A DNA stretch of 55,435 bases from Oscillospiraceae bacterium (GTDB lineage Bacteria > Bacillota > Clostridia > Oscillospirales > Oscillospiraceae). The position numbers were made by a program, and so were the translations under genes. Shown here piece after piece: positions 25,140 to 32,790 of this stretch. The stretch is from positions 1 to 55,435 of the forward strand of contig CADCHN010000009.1 in assembly GCA_902801295.1 (NCBI GenBank). Direction: 5' to 3'. Position 1 is the first letter of the stretch. Each line of letters opens with the position of its first letter. The notes beneath the pieces are model-generated. The model saw only the letters and a list, made by a program, of their open reading frames with translations, was not told where the DNA came from and searched no databases.

Positions 25140-25363
25140 GAGCTTTTGCCACAAATCGTGTCGTTTTCGTTGAAAAAAAGGGCCTCCACGCTGCAGCCGT
25201 AATAGCGGGCCAGTGCGAGCTTGATCTCGTCCCTTGGCATGCGCGCCCCGCGTTCGTACATGGCCAGCGTGGACTGGCGGATCCCCAGCGCAGCGGCGAC
25301 CTCCTCCTGCGAGCGCATCCCGCGCAGCTGCAGCAGCCGCCCGCCGACCTTCTTCTTATCCAT
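25136..25363 (-). CDS. Cro/C1-type (XRE) HTH repressor
   Basis: A 75-aa single-domain XRE regulator: VGGRLLQLRGMRSQEEVAAA, LGIRQSTLAMYERGARMPRD as recognition helix region, then KLALARYYGCSVEALFF. ATG 25363 has GGAGGA 6 nt upstream. It opens the four-gene minus-strand operon and faces a second XRE gene across a 145-nt region holding two promoters and two palindromes. The arrangement is that of a phage or ICE genetic switch. Confidence 0.85.
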   Translation of the reverse strand: MDKKKVGGRLLQLRGMRSQEEVAAALGIRQSTLAMYERGARMPRDEIKLALARYYGCSVEALFFNENDTICGKSS

Positions 25364-25407
25364 GCCGCTTCCTCCTTCGTGCGCCACGTACCGTGGCTTT
25401 CTGAGTA

Positions 25408-25437
25408 CAGTATACTGCTTCTGTCACAAATTGTCAA
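25408..25437 (-). promoter_or_regulatory. Promoter and candidate operator of the minus-strand XRE operon
   Basis: Minus strand TTGACA (25432-25437), 17-nt spacer, TATACT (25409-25414). The -10 is embedded in the palindrome CAGTATACTG (25408-25417), which would let a bound XRE dimer block the promoter. Confidence 0.75.
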
Positions 25438-25455
25438 CTAAATTTCAGTTCCCTC

Positions 25456-25484
25456 TTGCATTTCTTCACGGAACGTGATATTCT
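25456..25484 (+). promoter_or_regulatory. Promoter and candidate operator of the XRE-ImmA pair
   Basis: TTGCAT (25456-25461), 17-nt spacer, TATTCT (25479-25484). The spacer holds the palindrome TCACG-GAA-CGTGA (25466-25478). Its sequence differs from the palindrome at 25408, suggesting two regulators with different sites. Confidence 0.7.
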
Positions 25485-25508
25485 TAGTTTGAAAAGGAGG
25501 CGGATACG

Positions 25509-25856
25509 ATGGGAGAGGAATCCTTTGGTCTGCGGCTTCGAAAGCTGCGGAAGGCGCACGGTGAGACGCAGCCGGAGCTGGCCAGGCTCCTGGGGCTGTC
25601 ACGCAGCGCGGTGAGCATGTACGAAAGCGGCGAGCGCGAGCCGAAATATGAGCTGTTGACGGCGATCGCAGCGCATTACGACGTGGATCTGGACTATCTG
25701 CTGGGGCGCGACCGCCCGGAACCGACGGAGGGCGAGGACCCTGACATCCGCCTGATCGCGCGCGCGGGCCGGAAAATGACGCCGGAGCAGCGGGAAAACC
25801 TGCTGCGCTATGCACGCTTCATGTTCCCCGAGGCCTTTGAGGACGACGATGCGTGA
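25509..25856 (+). CDS. ImmR-like XRE transcriptional regulator
   Basis: A 115-aa regulator. The HTH spans residues ~6-60 (LRKLRKAHGETQPELARLLG, LSRSAVSMYESGEREPKYEL) followed by a short acidic tail. AAGGAGG precedes ATG 25509. Its stop overlaps the ImmA-like gene by 8 nt. In ICEBs1-like systems ImmR represses the element and ImmA cleaves it, so the pair is read as an immunity switch by analogy. Confidence 0.85.
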   Translation: MGEESFGLRLRKLRKAHGETQPELARLLGLSRSAVSMYESGEREPKYELLTAIAAHYDVDLDYLLGRDRPEPTEGEDPDIRLIARAGRKMTPEQRENLLRYARFMFPEAFEDDDA

Positions 25857-26505
25857 GGTCATCGAGGAAATCCTGCACTTTCAGTGCGGCCACACGTACT
25901 CCCTGCCGCTGAACATCGCGGCGCTCTGCCGCACGCTGGGTCTGGAGCTGCGCCCGCTGTCCGCCATCGTACGCGAGAGCGGCATGAGCGCGGCGGAGGT
26001 CTGCGCCTTCTGGGGCAATCCCGACGGAGCGCTGCAGCGCCTCGGCGGGCGCTACGTCATCAGCTACAACGACGCGCAGCCCGCGCGTCGGCAGCGCTTC
26101 ACGCTCTGCGAGGAGATCTCGCACTTTTTGCTGGGGCACCTGGACGAGCCGGGCTTTTCGGTTTTCAGTCAGGACTACCGGGAGGAGGTCTATCTGCGCT
26201 GCGAGGAGGAGGCACGCTTTGCCGCCGGGCTGCTGCTCTGCCCGCCGCGCTGGTTCTACGCACATGAAAAAGAGCTCGGCGAGCGTGCGATCATGCGCCG
26301 CTGCGGCGTGAGTCTCGCCTGTGCGCGGCACATTCTGGCCGATTATGCCTGCTGCGGCGACCGAATCCGCGCCTGCCCGACCTACGGTTTCGCCCCGATT
26401 AACGGCGAATCGCGCGATCCAAGACTTATTTTCCGCTCCGTCGATCCTTCCCCGGAAAAAAGCTCTTGCAAAAGCGGCGCGGATACTGTAAAATATACAG
26501 GCTAA
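25849..26505 (+). CDS. ImmA/IrrE-type putative metalloprotease with altered zinc motif
   Basis: A 218-aa member of COG2856. The family strand RFTLCEEISHFLLGH is at residues 83-97 and the third-ligand helix EEEARFAAGLLLCPP near 125. The usual HExxH first His (residue 88) is Glu here (E88 E89 I S H92), so zinc binding may be altered or use H97. It overlaps the XRE gene at 25849, fitting antirepressor function. The last residues contain the efp promoter. Activity is uncertain because of the changed ligand. Confidence 0.8.
   Translation: MREVIEEILHFQCGHTYSLPLNIAALCRTLGLELRPLSAIVRESGMSAAEVCAFWGNPDGALQRLGGRYVISYNDAQPARRQRFTLCEEISHFLLGHLDEPGFSVFSQDYREEVYLRCEEEARFAAGLLLCPPRWFYAHEKELGERAIMRRCGVSLACARHILADYACCGDRIRACPTYGFAPINGESRDPRLIFRSVDPSPEKSSCKSGADTVKYTG
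26466..26494 (+). promoter_or_regulatory. efp promoter
   Basis: TTGCAA (26466-26471), 17-nt spacer, TAAAAT (26489-26494), lying within the 3' end of the ImmA-like gene. Confidence 0.75.
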
Positions 26506-26544
26506 TAGTACGCAAACGAAATTTATCTTTGGGAGGACCCATTC

Positions 26545-27102
26545 ATGATTACTGCAGGCGAATTCAGAAACGGCGTTACCTTTGAGATGGACGGCCAGGT
26601 GATGCAGGTCGTCGAGTTCCAGCACGTCAAGCCCGGCAAGGGCGCGGCCTTTGTGCGCACCAAGATGAAGAACGTCATCACCGGCGCCGTGACCGAGACT
26701 TCCTTCAACCCCACCGCCAAGTTCGAGAACGCGACGGTCGAGCGCATGACCATGGAATATCTCTACAACGACGGCAATCTCTACTACTTCATGAACCCCG
26801 AAACCTACGAGCAGGAGCCCGTGGACGCCTCCGTGCTGGGCGACAACTTCAAGTTCGTCAAGGAAAACATGGAGTGCACCATTTACTCCTACAAGGGCAA
26901 GGTTTTCAACGTGGAGCCGCCCTTCTTCGTGGAGCTTGAGGTCACCGACACCGACCCGGGCTTTGCCGGCAACACCGCCACCAACGCCACCAAGCCCGCC
27001 ACCCTCGAGACCGGCGCCGAGATCAAGGTGCCTCTGTTCATCGACCGCGGCGAGATCATCCGTGTTGACACCCGCACCGGCGAGTACCTCAGCAGAGCCT
27101 AA
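26545..27102 (+). CDS. efp: Translation elongation factor P
   Basis: A 185-aa EF-P of standard length that relieves ribosome stalling at polyproline. The three-domain layout is intact. The tip loop reads [14 protein letters not shown] with K32 as the modifiable lysine. No PoxA/EpmA-type or YmfI-type modification gene is in the window. GGGAGG precedes ATG 26545. It is followed at 64 nt by the CD1247-like gene, an order also known from Clostridioides difficile. Confidence 0.97.
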   Translation: MITAGEFRNGVTFEMDGQVMQVVEFQHVKPGKGAAFVRTKMKNVITGAVTETSFNPTAKFENATVERMTMEYLYNDGNLYYFMNPETYEQEPVDASVLGDNFKFVKENMECTIYSYKGKVFNVEPPFFVELEVTDTDPGFAGNTATNATKPATLETGAEIKVPLFIDRGEIIRVDTRTGEYLSRA

Positions 27103-27166
27103 TCAGCATCAGCCGCCAAACCGGAAACGCAGCGCCTCTGCGCGCGGACGAAAGGAGTTGCTCTGA

Positions 27167-27619
27167 ATGACGATCGTGGAAAAAGCCGCTTACCTGAAGG
27201 GATTGACCGAGGGCCTCGGCATTACGCCCGAGACGAAAGAGGGAAAGCTCTGGGCCGCGCTGCAGGATCTGCTGACCGATATGGCGCATGAAATCGAGGA
27301 TCTGCAGTCGGCGCAGCTGGACATGGCCGACGCGCTGGACGAGCTGACCGACGAAGTGACCGTGCTGCAGGACTGCTGCGGCGACCTTGACCTGAACCCT
27401 CTGGACGAGGACGAGGACGACGAAGACGAAGAGGACGAAGACGAGGATTCCTCCTTCGACGAGGTTCTCTACGACGTCACCTGCCCTGTCTGCGGCGAGG
27501 AGATCACCCTCGACGAGGACATGCTGGCCCAGGGCTCGATCGACTGCCCGCATTGCGGCGAGGCGCTCGAGTTTGAAATGGGCGACGACGAGGACAGCGA
27601 CGACGAGCTCAAGTTCTGA
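27167..27619 (+). CDS. CD1247-type protein with acidic linker and zinc ribbon
   Basis: A 150-aa protein. The N-terminal ~65 residues (KAAYLKGLTEGLGITPETKE and a helical hairpin) match the CD1247 N-terminal domain. A run of Asp/Glu fills ~78-95, then a zinc ribbon CPVCGEEITLDEDML and DCPHCGEALEFEM. Function is unknown. Its steady position behind efp suggests a translation- or stress-linked role, but that is inference. GGAG lies upstream of the start and a strong terminator follows. Confidence 0.8.
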   Translation: MTIVEKAAYLKGLTEGLGITPETKEGKLWAALQDLLTDMAHEIEDLQSAQLDMADALDELTDEVTVLQDCCGDLDLNPLDEDEDDEDEEDEDEDSSFDEVLYDVTCPVCGEEITLDEDMLAQGSIDCPHCGEALEFEMGDDEDSDDELKF

Positions 27620-27639
27620 CACAAAACAGTCCCATATTC

Positions 27640-27675
27640 AGCCCCTGCCTTTTGGCAGGGGCTGTTTGTGTTTTT
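27640..27675 (+). terminator. efp operon terminator
   Basis: AGCCCCTGCC (27640-27649), TTTT loop, GGCAGGGGCT (27654-27663), then GTTTGTGTTTTT. Confidence 0.85.
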
Positions 27676-27699
27676 CGGCCGGGAAGCGCCGATTGTTCC

Positions 27700-27728
27700 T
27701 TGACGGGGCGCGGGCGCTGCGGTAAACT
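27700..27728 (+). promoter_or_regulatory. Promoter of the LRR lipoprotein gene
   Basis: TTGACG (27700-27705), 17-nt spacer, TAAACT (27723-27728), about 40 nt before the start. Confidence 0.7.
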
Positions 27729-27766
27729 GGAATTTATGAAAGACTGGTCGAATCCGGGAGGTTGGA

Positions 27767-29863
27767 ATGATGAAACATTGTCTGCGCGGTCTTGCCCTGC
27801 TGCTGTGCCTGGCGCTGCTAAGCGCGTGTGCGCTGCCGCCGCTGGGAAATTTGGCTGGAAACGAGGCGGGCGGGAACGCCGCCGTCCTCGACAGCGGCAG
27901 CTTCGGCATTTACATGACCTGGACGCGGACGGACAAGCACACCCTGCACATTTCCGGCAAAGGGGCGATCCCCAATTACTGGGGCGATACGACCAAAACA
28001 GCCAACTGGCCGGCCTGGCACGATTTTTGCGATGAATTGACGACGCTGGTCGTCGAGGAGGGCGTCACGGTCATCGGCGACCGCGCCTTCTCCGGCTGCG
28101 GCAATCTGACGACCGTGCTGATTCCCGACAGCGTGGTGGAGATCGGCGCCGGTGCCTTTGAAAACTGCTGCAGTCTGGCGGAGATCTCGATTCCCGAGAC
28201 TGTGCACAGCATCGGCAAGCAGGCCTTCGCCGGCTGCGGCCTGCGCGAGGTGGAGCTGTCGCCCTTTGTCACCTCGCTCGGCGACAGGGTCTTCGATCAC
28301 TGCCCGGCTCTGCAGGAGATCCGCGTGGACGCGGAGAACCCGGCCTACGCCTCCGAGGACGGCGTGCTCTTTACCAGGGATCTGACGCGCCTGCTGTGCC
28401 TGCCGGGCGGAAAAACAGGTACTTATGCGATCCCCGAGAGCGTGATCCTGGTCGCAGAGGGCGCTTTTGCCGGATGCGGGCTGAGCGAGATCCGCATTTC
28501 CGGCAATTTCAAAGTCATCGGCAGCGGCATGTTTGCCGGCTGCGAGGCGCTGACTGAGCTCTGGCTTGAGGAGGGCGTCACCACGATCGAGGATCGGGGA
28601 CTTTCCTCCTGTCCCGCGCTGACGACGGTCCACATCCCGGCCAGCCTCTCCATCATCTACGGCAACGCCTTTGAAAACTGCGCCGCCCTGCGGGAGATCG
28701 AGGTCGCCGCGGGCAACCTGAAGTTCAGCTCCGAAAACGGCGTGCTCTACAGTCTGGACAAGACCCAGCTGATCCGCTGTCCGGCGGCATGGGAGGGCGA
28801 GTTTGCCGTACCCGCCGGCGTGGAGGTCATCAGCCCTGTGGCCTTTGAGGGCTGCGTCGGGCTGAGCGGCGTCTCCTTCCCCACGAGCCTGCTCGAAATC
28901 GGCGACGGCGCCTTTCGCGGCTGCACCGGGCTGGGCGAGCTGAGCTTCGGTCTGCTGCTCGGCCGGATCGGCGCCGAAGCCTTCCGCGGCTGCGAGCAGC
29001 TGACCCGCGTGTCGATCCCCAACAGCGTCAAGGAGCTGGGCGAATCCGCCTTCCAGGGCTGCACCGCGCTCGAAGAGCTGTCTGTCGGCAGCGGTCTCTC
29101 CGAGGTCTCTCCGAGCGCTTTTGAGGGCTGCACCGCGCTCAGCAGCATTGACCTCTCCTGGGGCGCCGCCGCGCTCGGACGCCGCGCCTTCTTCGGCTGC
29201 ACCGCGCTCGAGAGCATTGTCATCCCCACCAGCGTTGCCGACGTCGGCGAGAGCGCCTTTGAGGGCAGCACGGCGCTGCGCCGTGTGACCTTTCCCTCCG
29301 GCCTTCTCAGCATCGGCAGCCGAGCCTTTGCCGGCTGCGGCGAGCTGGACGAACTTCTCCTCCCCGGCACGATTGATACGGTCGGCTATGCCGCCTTCGA
29401 GGGCTGCACGGGGCTGAGCAGCGCCGTGGTTTACGGCGGCGTGCGCGAGCTCGGCGGGCGGGTCTTTGCCGGCTGCACCGCGCTGAGCGCAATCAAACTG
29501 CCCGACAGCGTCGAGCAGCTCGGGCCGAACGCATTTGAGGGCTGCACCGCGCTGCGGGACGTGAGCTTGTCCTACGGTCTCACGGAGATCTATTACGGCT
29601 GCTTCCAGGACTGCACGGCGCTCGAGAGCATCAGCATCCCCGCGAACGTAGAGAGCATCGACTTTGACGCCTTTGCCGGCTGCGAGGGACTCGCCGCGCT
29701 GTCGCTGCCCGGCGGCTTGACGCGCATCGGCGAGGGCGCCTTCGCCGGCTGCGGCAGCCTCACTGAGGTTCGCTTTGCCGGCAGCGAGGCGGCTTGGCAG
29801 GCGGTTCGGATCGCCGACAACAACGCGCCGCTTCTCGCGGCCGCGATCATCTGCGAAGAATAA
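27767..29863 (+). CDS. BspA-type leucine-rich-repeat lipoprotein
   Basis: A 698-aa surface protein. A signal peptide with lipobox LLSAC ends at C21, so it is probably a lipoprotein on the outer face of the membrane. From ~75 to the end it is built of about 25 LRR_5 (BspA/Treponema-type) repeats of ~23 residues with the pattern AFEGCTALxxxxxPxSVxxIG. Two longer insertions (near 185 and 320, ending in ENPAYASEDGVLF and NLKFSSENGVLYS) break the array, as in other BspA-like proteins. No LPXTG or SLH anchor. Such proteins often bind host or bacterial surfaces, but no ligand is known here. ATG 27770 is an equally good start. Confidence 0.9.
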   Translation: MMKHCLRGLALLLCLALLSACALPPLGNLAGNEAGGNAAVLDSGSFGIYMTWTRTDKHTLHISGKGAIPNYWGDTTKTANWPAWHDFCDELTTLVVEEGVTVIGDRAFSGCGNLTTVLIPDSVVEIGAGAFENCCSLAEISIPETVHSIGKQAFAGCGLREVELSPFVTSLGDRVFDHCPALQEIRVDAENPAYASEDGVLFTRDLTRLLCLPGGKTGTYAIPESVILVAEGAFAGCGLSEIRISGNFKVIGSGMFAGCEALTELWLEEGVTTIEDRGLSSCPALTTVHIPASLSIIYGNAFENCAALREIEVAAGNLKFSSENGVLYSLDKTQLIRCPAAWEGEFAVPAGVEVISPVAFEGCVGLSGVSFPTSLLEIGDGAFRGCTGLGELSFGLLLGRIGAEAFRGCEQLTRVSIPNSVKELGESAFQGCTALEELSVGSGLSEVSPSAFEGCTALSSIDLSWGAAALGRRAFFGCTALESIVIPTSVADVGESAFEGSTALRRVTFPSGLLSIGSRAFAGCGELDELLLPGTIDTVGYAAFEGCTGLSSAVVYGGVRELGGRVFAGCTALSAIKLPDSVEQLGPNAFEGCTALRDVSLSYGLTEIYYGCFQDCTALESISIPANVESIDFDAFAGCEGLAALSLPGGLTRIGEGAFAGCGSLTEVRFAGSEAAWQAVRIADNNAPLLAAAIICEE

Positions 29864-29875
29864 TTCCAAAAAGCG

Positions 29876-29922
29876 AAAAAAGCACGGGTCGGAATGAAAA
29901 ACATCCCGATCCGTGCTTTTTT
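29876..29922. terminator. Bidirectional terminator between LRR gene and cbiO
   Basis: A 17-bp stem with one mismatch, arms at 29876-29892 and 29906-29922, with AAAAAA and TTTTTT at its two ends. It serves the plus-strand LRR gene and the minus-strand cobalt/nickel operon. Confidence 0.85.
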
Positions 29923-29929
29923 ATATCGT

Positions 29930-30649
29930 TCAGCGTCCCGCCAGGCAGAAGGGCAGCTCCATGCGGTGCGCTTCCAGCAGCTCCCTGTTCCGCAGGATCT
30001 CGTCTGCCGGACCGTCGGCCACGATCCGGCCGCGGTCGAGCAGGATCACGCGCTCGCAGGTGTCGAGGATCATATCCAGGTCATGCGAGGTGATGAGCTT
30101 GGTCTGGCTGAGACCGCAGATCGTGTTGATGACGATGCGGCGATTATAGGGGTCGAGTGCGGCGCTCGGCTCGTCCATCAAAATCACTTCCGGCTCCATG
30201 GCGAGGATCGTGGCGATGGCGGCCATGCGCTTTTCGCCGCCGGAGATACGGTGGTTGTGCCGGTATTTCAGCTCCTGCAGGCCCAGCCGCTCCAGCACGT
30301 CGTCCACCCGGCGCTCCGCCTCCTCACGACTCAGACCGTAGTTGAGCGGTGCGAAGATCATGTCCTCGTACACGGTGGGCATGAACATCTGGTTATCGGA
30401 ATTCTGCAGCACAAAGCCCAGTCTGCGCCGCACGGCGGGCAGACTCGCCTTATTGACCTCAATGCCGTCCACGAGGATTTTTCCCTCGCCGCTGAGCAGA
30501 CCCAGCAGCAGCTTCATCACCGTGGATTTGCCCGCGCCGTTGGCGCCGATCAGCCCCACGCTCTCGCCCCGCTCGATCCGAAACGAGAGATCCTCGATCA
30601 CGCTCCGGCCTTTTTCATAGGAAAAGCTCACATGCTGAAATTCGATCAT
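29930..30649 (-). CDS. cbiO: ECF transporter ATPase for cobalt/nickel
   Basis: A 239-aa ABC ATPase. Walker A GANGAGKST is near residue 36, the Q-loop in LQNSDNQMFMPTVYED, signature ISGGEKRMAAIA (a variant of LSGGQ) near 138 and Walker B VILMDEPSAALD near 160, with switch His in TSHDLDMI. Length and motifs fit CbiO/NikO. ATG 30649 has GAGGTGA 6 nt upstream; an upstream GTG overlaps the cbiQ stop but lacks a site. Third gene of cbiMN-cbiQ-cbiO. Confidence 0.93.
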   Translation of the reverse strand: MIEFQHVSFSYEKGRSVIEDLSFRIERGESVGLIGANGAGKSTVMKLLLGLLSGEGKILVDGIEVNKASLPAVRRRLGFVLQNSDNQMFMPTVYEDMIFAPLNYGLSREEAERRVDDVLERLGLQELKYRHNHRISGGEKRMAAIATILAMEPEVILMDEPSAALDPYNRRIVINTICGLSQTKLITSHDLDMILDTCERVILLDRGRIVADGPADEILRNRELLEAHRMELPFCLAGR

Positions 30650-30654
30650 CCGTC

Positions 30655-31458
30655 TCACCTCACAACAAGTCGTCCCAGCAGCTCGGCTGCGTTGACGAAG
30701 CGAAGCAGCAGAAACGCGGCCGCGCAGCCGATGGTGTACAGCGCGTCCTGCGGCCCGAAGGGGCGGCCGGGCGCGTAGTGGAAATGCCCGTGATAGCCGC
30801 GCAGCTGCATGCTGTTATACAGCTCCTGCGCCCGATCCATGCTGCGCAGTAAAAGCTGGCCCAGGAAGCTGCCCCAGGCGGACACGTGGATGCCCTTCTG
30901 CCCCGGTGCGCACAGGTGGTAGGCGTCGGTCATCACGGCCAGCTCCTCGGTCATCACGCCCACGTAGCGGTAAGTGAGCAGCAGCAGCGTGACGAGCATC
31001 GCGGGCAAGTGCAGCTTTCGCAGCGCAGCGCAGAGGCTGTCGATCGGCGTGGTGGCGATCAGCAGGAAGGAGGCCATCAGGCACAAAAGCCCCTTGAGCA
31101 TCAGGCTCAGCATCGACACGACGCCGCCGGACACCGGCACTGAGCCGATCGTCAGCAGCGGCGCGCGGTCATAGAAGGGGTTGAAGAGGCCGACGGCCAT
31201 CACCAGCGGCAGCACAATCCGCAGCTTATAAAAGCAGGTGCGCACAGGGATGCCGCTGATCTGAAACAGCAGCACCGGAAACAGCAGCATCACGGCCATG
31301 CCGCTCAGGTCGTACTTATGGAAGGAAACGACAACGACAATATATAAAATTGTGCTCAGGAGCTTGGCCAGAGGACTGAGGCGGTGGATCGGAGAGTCCT
31401 GGGCCGCCAGATCGTCCATTTCGCCGAGCTCATGCAGGGCTTTTTCCATCTTGTTCAT
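30655..31458 (-). CDS. cbiQ: ECF transporter transmembrane T-component
   Basis: A 267-aa CbiQ-type membrane protein with about five spans and the T-component coupling motif ARSMDRAQ-like segment LLRSMDRAQELYNSMQLRGY near residue 205 that contacts the ATPase. Together with CbiMN and CbiO it forms a group I ECF importer. It overlaps no gene but sits 5 nt before cbiO, so the two are coupled. Confidence 0.92.
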   Translation of the reverse strand: MNKMEKALHELGEMDDLAAQDSPIHRLSPLAKLLSTILYIVVVVSFHKYDLSGMAVMLLFPVLLFQISGIPVRTCFYKLRIVLPLVMAVGLFNPFYDRAPLLTIGSVPVSGGVVSMLSLMLKGLLCLMASFLLIATTPIDSLCAALRKLHLPAMLVTLLLLTYRYVGVMTEELAVMTDAYHLCAPGQKGIHVSAWGSFLGQLLLRSMDRAQELYNSMQLRGYHGHFHYAPGRPFGPQDALYTIGCAAAFLLLRFVNAAELLGRLVVR

Positions 31459-31489
31459 GCTTGTTTTTCCTTCTTTGAGAAACGCCGAT

Positions 31490-31512
31490 AAGGGGCAGCG
31501 AAGCTGCCCCTT
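31490..31512 (-). other. Intra-operon hairpin between cbiM and cbiQ
   Basis: AAGGGGCAGC (31490-31499), loop GAA, GCTGCCCCTT (31503-31512). No U-tract follows on the minus strand, so it more likely marks mRNA processing or stabilisation than termination. Confidence 0.5.
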
Positions 31513-31533
31513 TGGAATGGGTTTTTCTTGAAA

Positions 31534-32586
31534 TTATACTTTTTTCTTTTTACGGAAGAAGCCGCCGGCCAGGCAGATCAGCAGCGCCACACCGGCCACC
31601 ATGGCCGAGCCGACGACGCCGGAGACCGTGGTGCCCACGGGTGTGTCGTTGTCGGAGAAGGCGTAGTCCGGCAGGAAGGAGGTCTTTTCCTGGATCTCGC
31701 CTGCCTTGTCTGCCGCCGCGCTGCTTACGCCGAAATCGTCCTCGTCCAGGCCCATGTTCTCGCTGTAGCCCTCCTCGGCGTTGCCGAAGAGCGCCCATTC
31801 CAGGCCGTCGGGATTGGAGGAGGCCAGCAGGCTCAGTCCGCCGCCCACGACCAGCGCCAGCACGGCGAGGATCGCGACCACGGCCTTCAGCGAGCGTTTG
31901 GCCGGCAGCGCCCGGCCGTCTGTTCCCAGCTCGCGCAGAAGCTCGGGTCGGGACTCGAACACAAACACGAGTACTGCGGACGTGATGAGACCCTCGATGA
32001 GGCCGATCGCCAGGTGGATGGGCTGCATCAGCGCGAGGAAGGCGCCGAAGGGCAGCTCGGTGATGCCGGAGAGACTGGTCTCCAGCACGACGGAGAAGGC
32101 GCCGAGCTGCAGCGTCACGACGCAGCCGATGATGGAGGCGGCGATGATGCGGGCACGCTGCGCGCCCTTGCCCTCGCCGAACCAATGGCCGCGCATGATC
32201 GGCCGCCAGATGAGGTAATAGCCGACGAAGCAGCCGTAAAAGGCCATGTTCCAGATATTCGCGCCGAGGGCCATCAGGCCGCCGTCGGCGAAAAAGAGGC
32301 ATTGGATCGCCAGGATCACAATCATGGACAAAAAGCCAGCCTGCGGGCCGAGCAGCGCGCTCAGCAGCATACCGCCGCACATATGCCCGGAGGAGCCGGT
32401 GCCGGGAATGGTATAGTTGATCATCTGCCCGGCGAAAACCAGGGCGGCGGTGACCGCCATGGTGGGCAGCTTCTGGGGCTCGTCGTCTTTTCTCAGCTTG
32501 TGGATGGAGAAGCCCGCAGCAGTGCCGGAGGCCACATACATCGTTGCTGCCACGGCCGGAGCCAGCAGCGCGTCAGCCATATGCAT
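31534..32586 (-). CDS. cbiM: CbiM/NikM substrate-specific component fused to a PDGLE (CbiN/NikN-type) domain
   Basis: A 350-aa membrane protein. Residues 1-~215 are the CbiM S-component, beginning MHMADALLAPAV; the N-terminal Met-His is the known metal-binding start, which supports ATG 32586 (GAGGTG 6 nt upstream) over the ATG three codons earlier. HMCGGMLLSALLGPQAG is a further family mark. Residues ~225-350 hold a PDGLEW domain and a last span, replacing a separate CbiN/NikN. Nickel versus cobalt cannot be told; no cobalamin genes are in the window. A candidate metal-regulator operator is in its promoter. Confidence 0.9.
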   Translation of the reverse strand: MHMADALLAPAVAATMYVASGTAAGFSIHKLRKDDEPQKLPTMAVTAALVFAGQMINYTIPGTGSSGHMCGGMLLSALLGPQAGFLSMIVILAIQCLFFADGGLMALGANIWNMAFYGCFVGYYLIWRPIMRGHWFGEGKGAQRARIIAASIIGCVVTLQLGAFSVVLETSLSGITELPFGAFLALMQPIHLAIGLIEGLITSAVLVFVFESRPELLRELGTDGRALPAKRSLKAVVAILAVLALVVGGGLSLLASSNPDGLEWALFGNAEEGYSENMGLDEDDFGVSSAAADKAGEIQEKTSFLPDYAFSDNDTPVGTTVSGVVGSAMVAGVALLICLAGGFFRKKKKV

Positions 32587-32607
32587 AAAGTACACCTCGA
32601 AATGATG

Positions 32608-32654
32608 ATTCGATGCATCTATGCTCAGTATAGCATCGAATTTGACCCGCGCAA
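32608..32654 (-). promoter_or_regulatory. cbiM promoter with NikR-like inverted-repeat operator
   Basis: Minus strand TTGCGC (32649-32654), 16-nt spacer, TATACT (32627-32632). The -10 lies inside a perfect inverted repeat, ATTCGATGC (32608-32616) and GCATCGAAT (32633-32641), with exactly 16 nt between half-sites. That half-site spacing is the architecture known for NikR, although the half-site sequence differs from E. coli GTATGA. Confidence 0.65.
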
Positions 32655-32717
32655 GCCCCCCGGGGGGATACTTTTCCCGTCTTTTTCGATTTTTTCCTGG
32701 GATTTCCGCGCCCGGGA

Positions 32718-32746
32718 TTGCATTTTTCGGCCGCCGGTGCTATGCT
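32718..32746 (+). promoter_or_regulatory. Promoter of the cysteine desulfidase gene
   Basis: TTGCAT (32718-32723), 17-nt spacer, TATGCT (32741-32746), 45 nt before the start codon. Confidence 0.75.
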
Positions 32747-32790
32747 TTTTTCAGAATCCGGAAGACCTTTGGCTGAAAAGAGAGGTGCCT

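Noticed and set aside
27767..29863. Regular repeats considered as a CRISPR-like or satellite array
   Set aside because: They are degenerate protein-coding LRR_5 repeats with no spacer structure. No CRISPR array is present in the window.
31528..32790. Long in-frame extension upstream of the cysteine desulfidase gene
   Set aside because: It lies antisense to cbiM and across the divergent promoters; the family start is at 32791.
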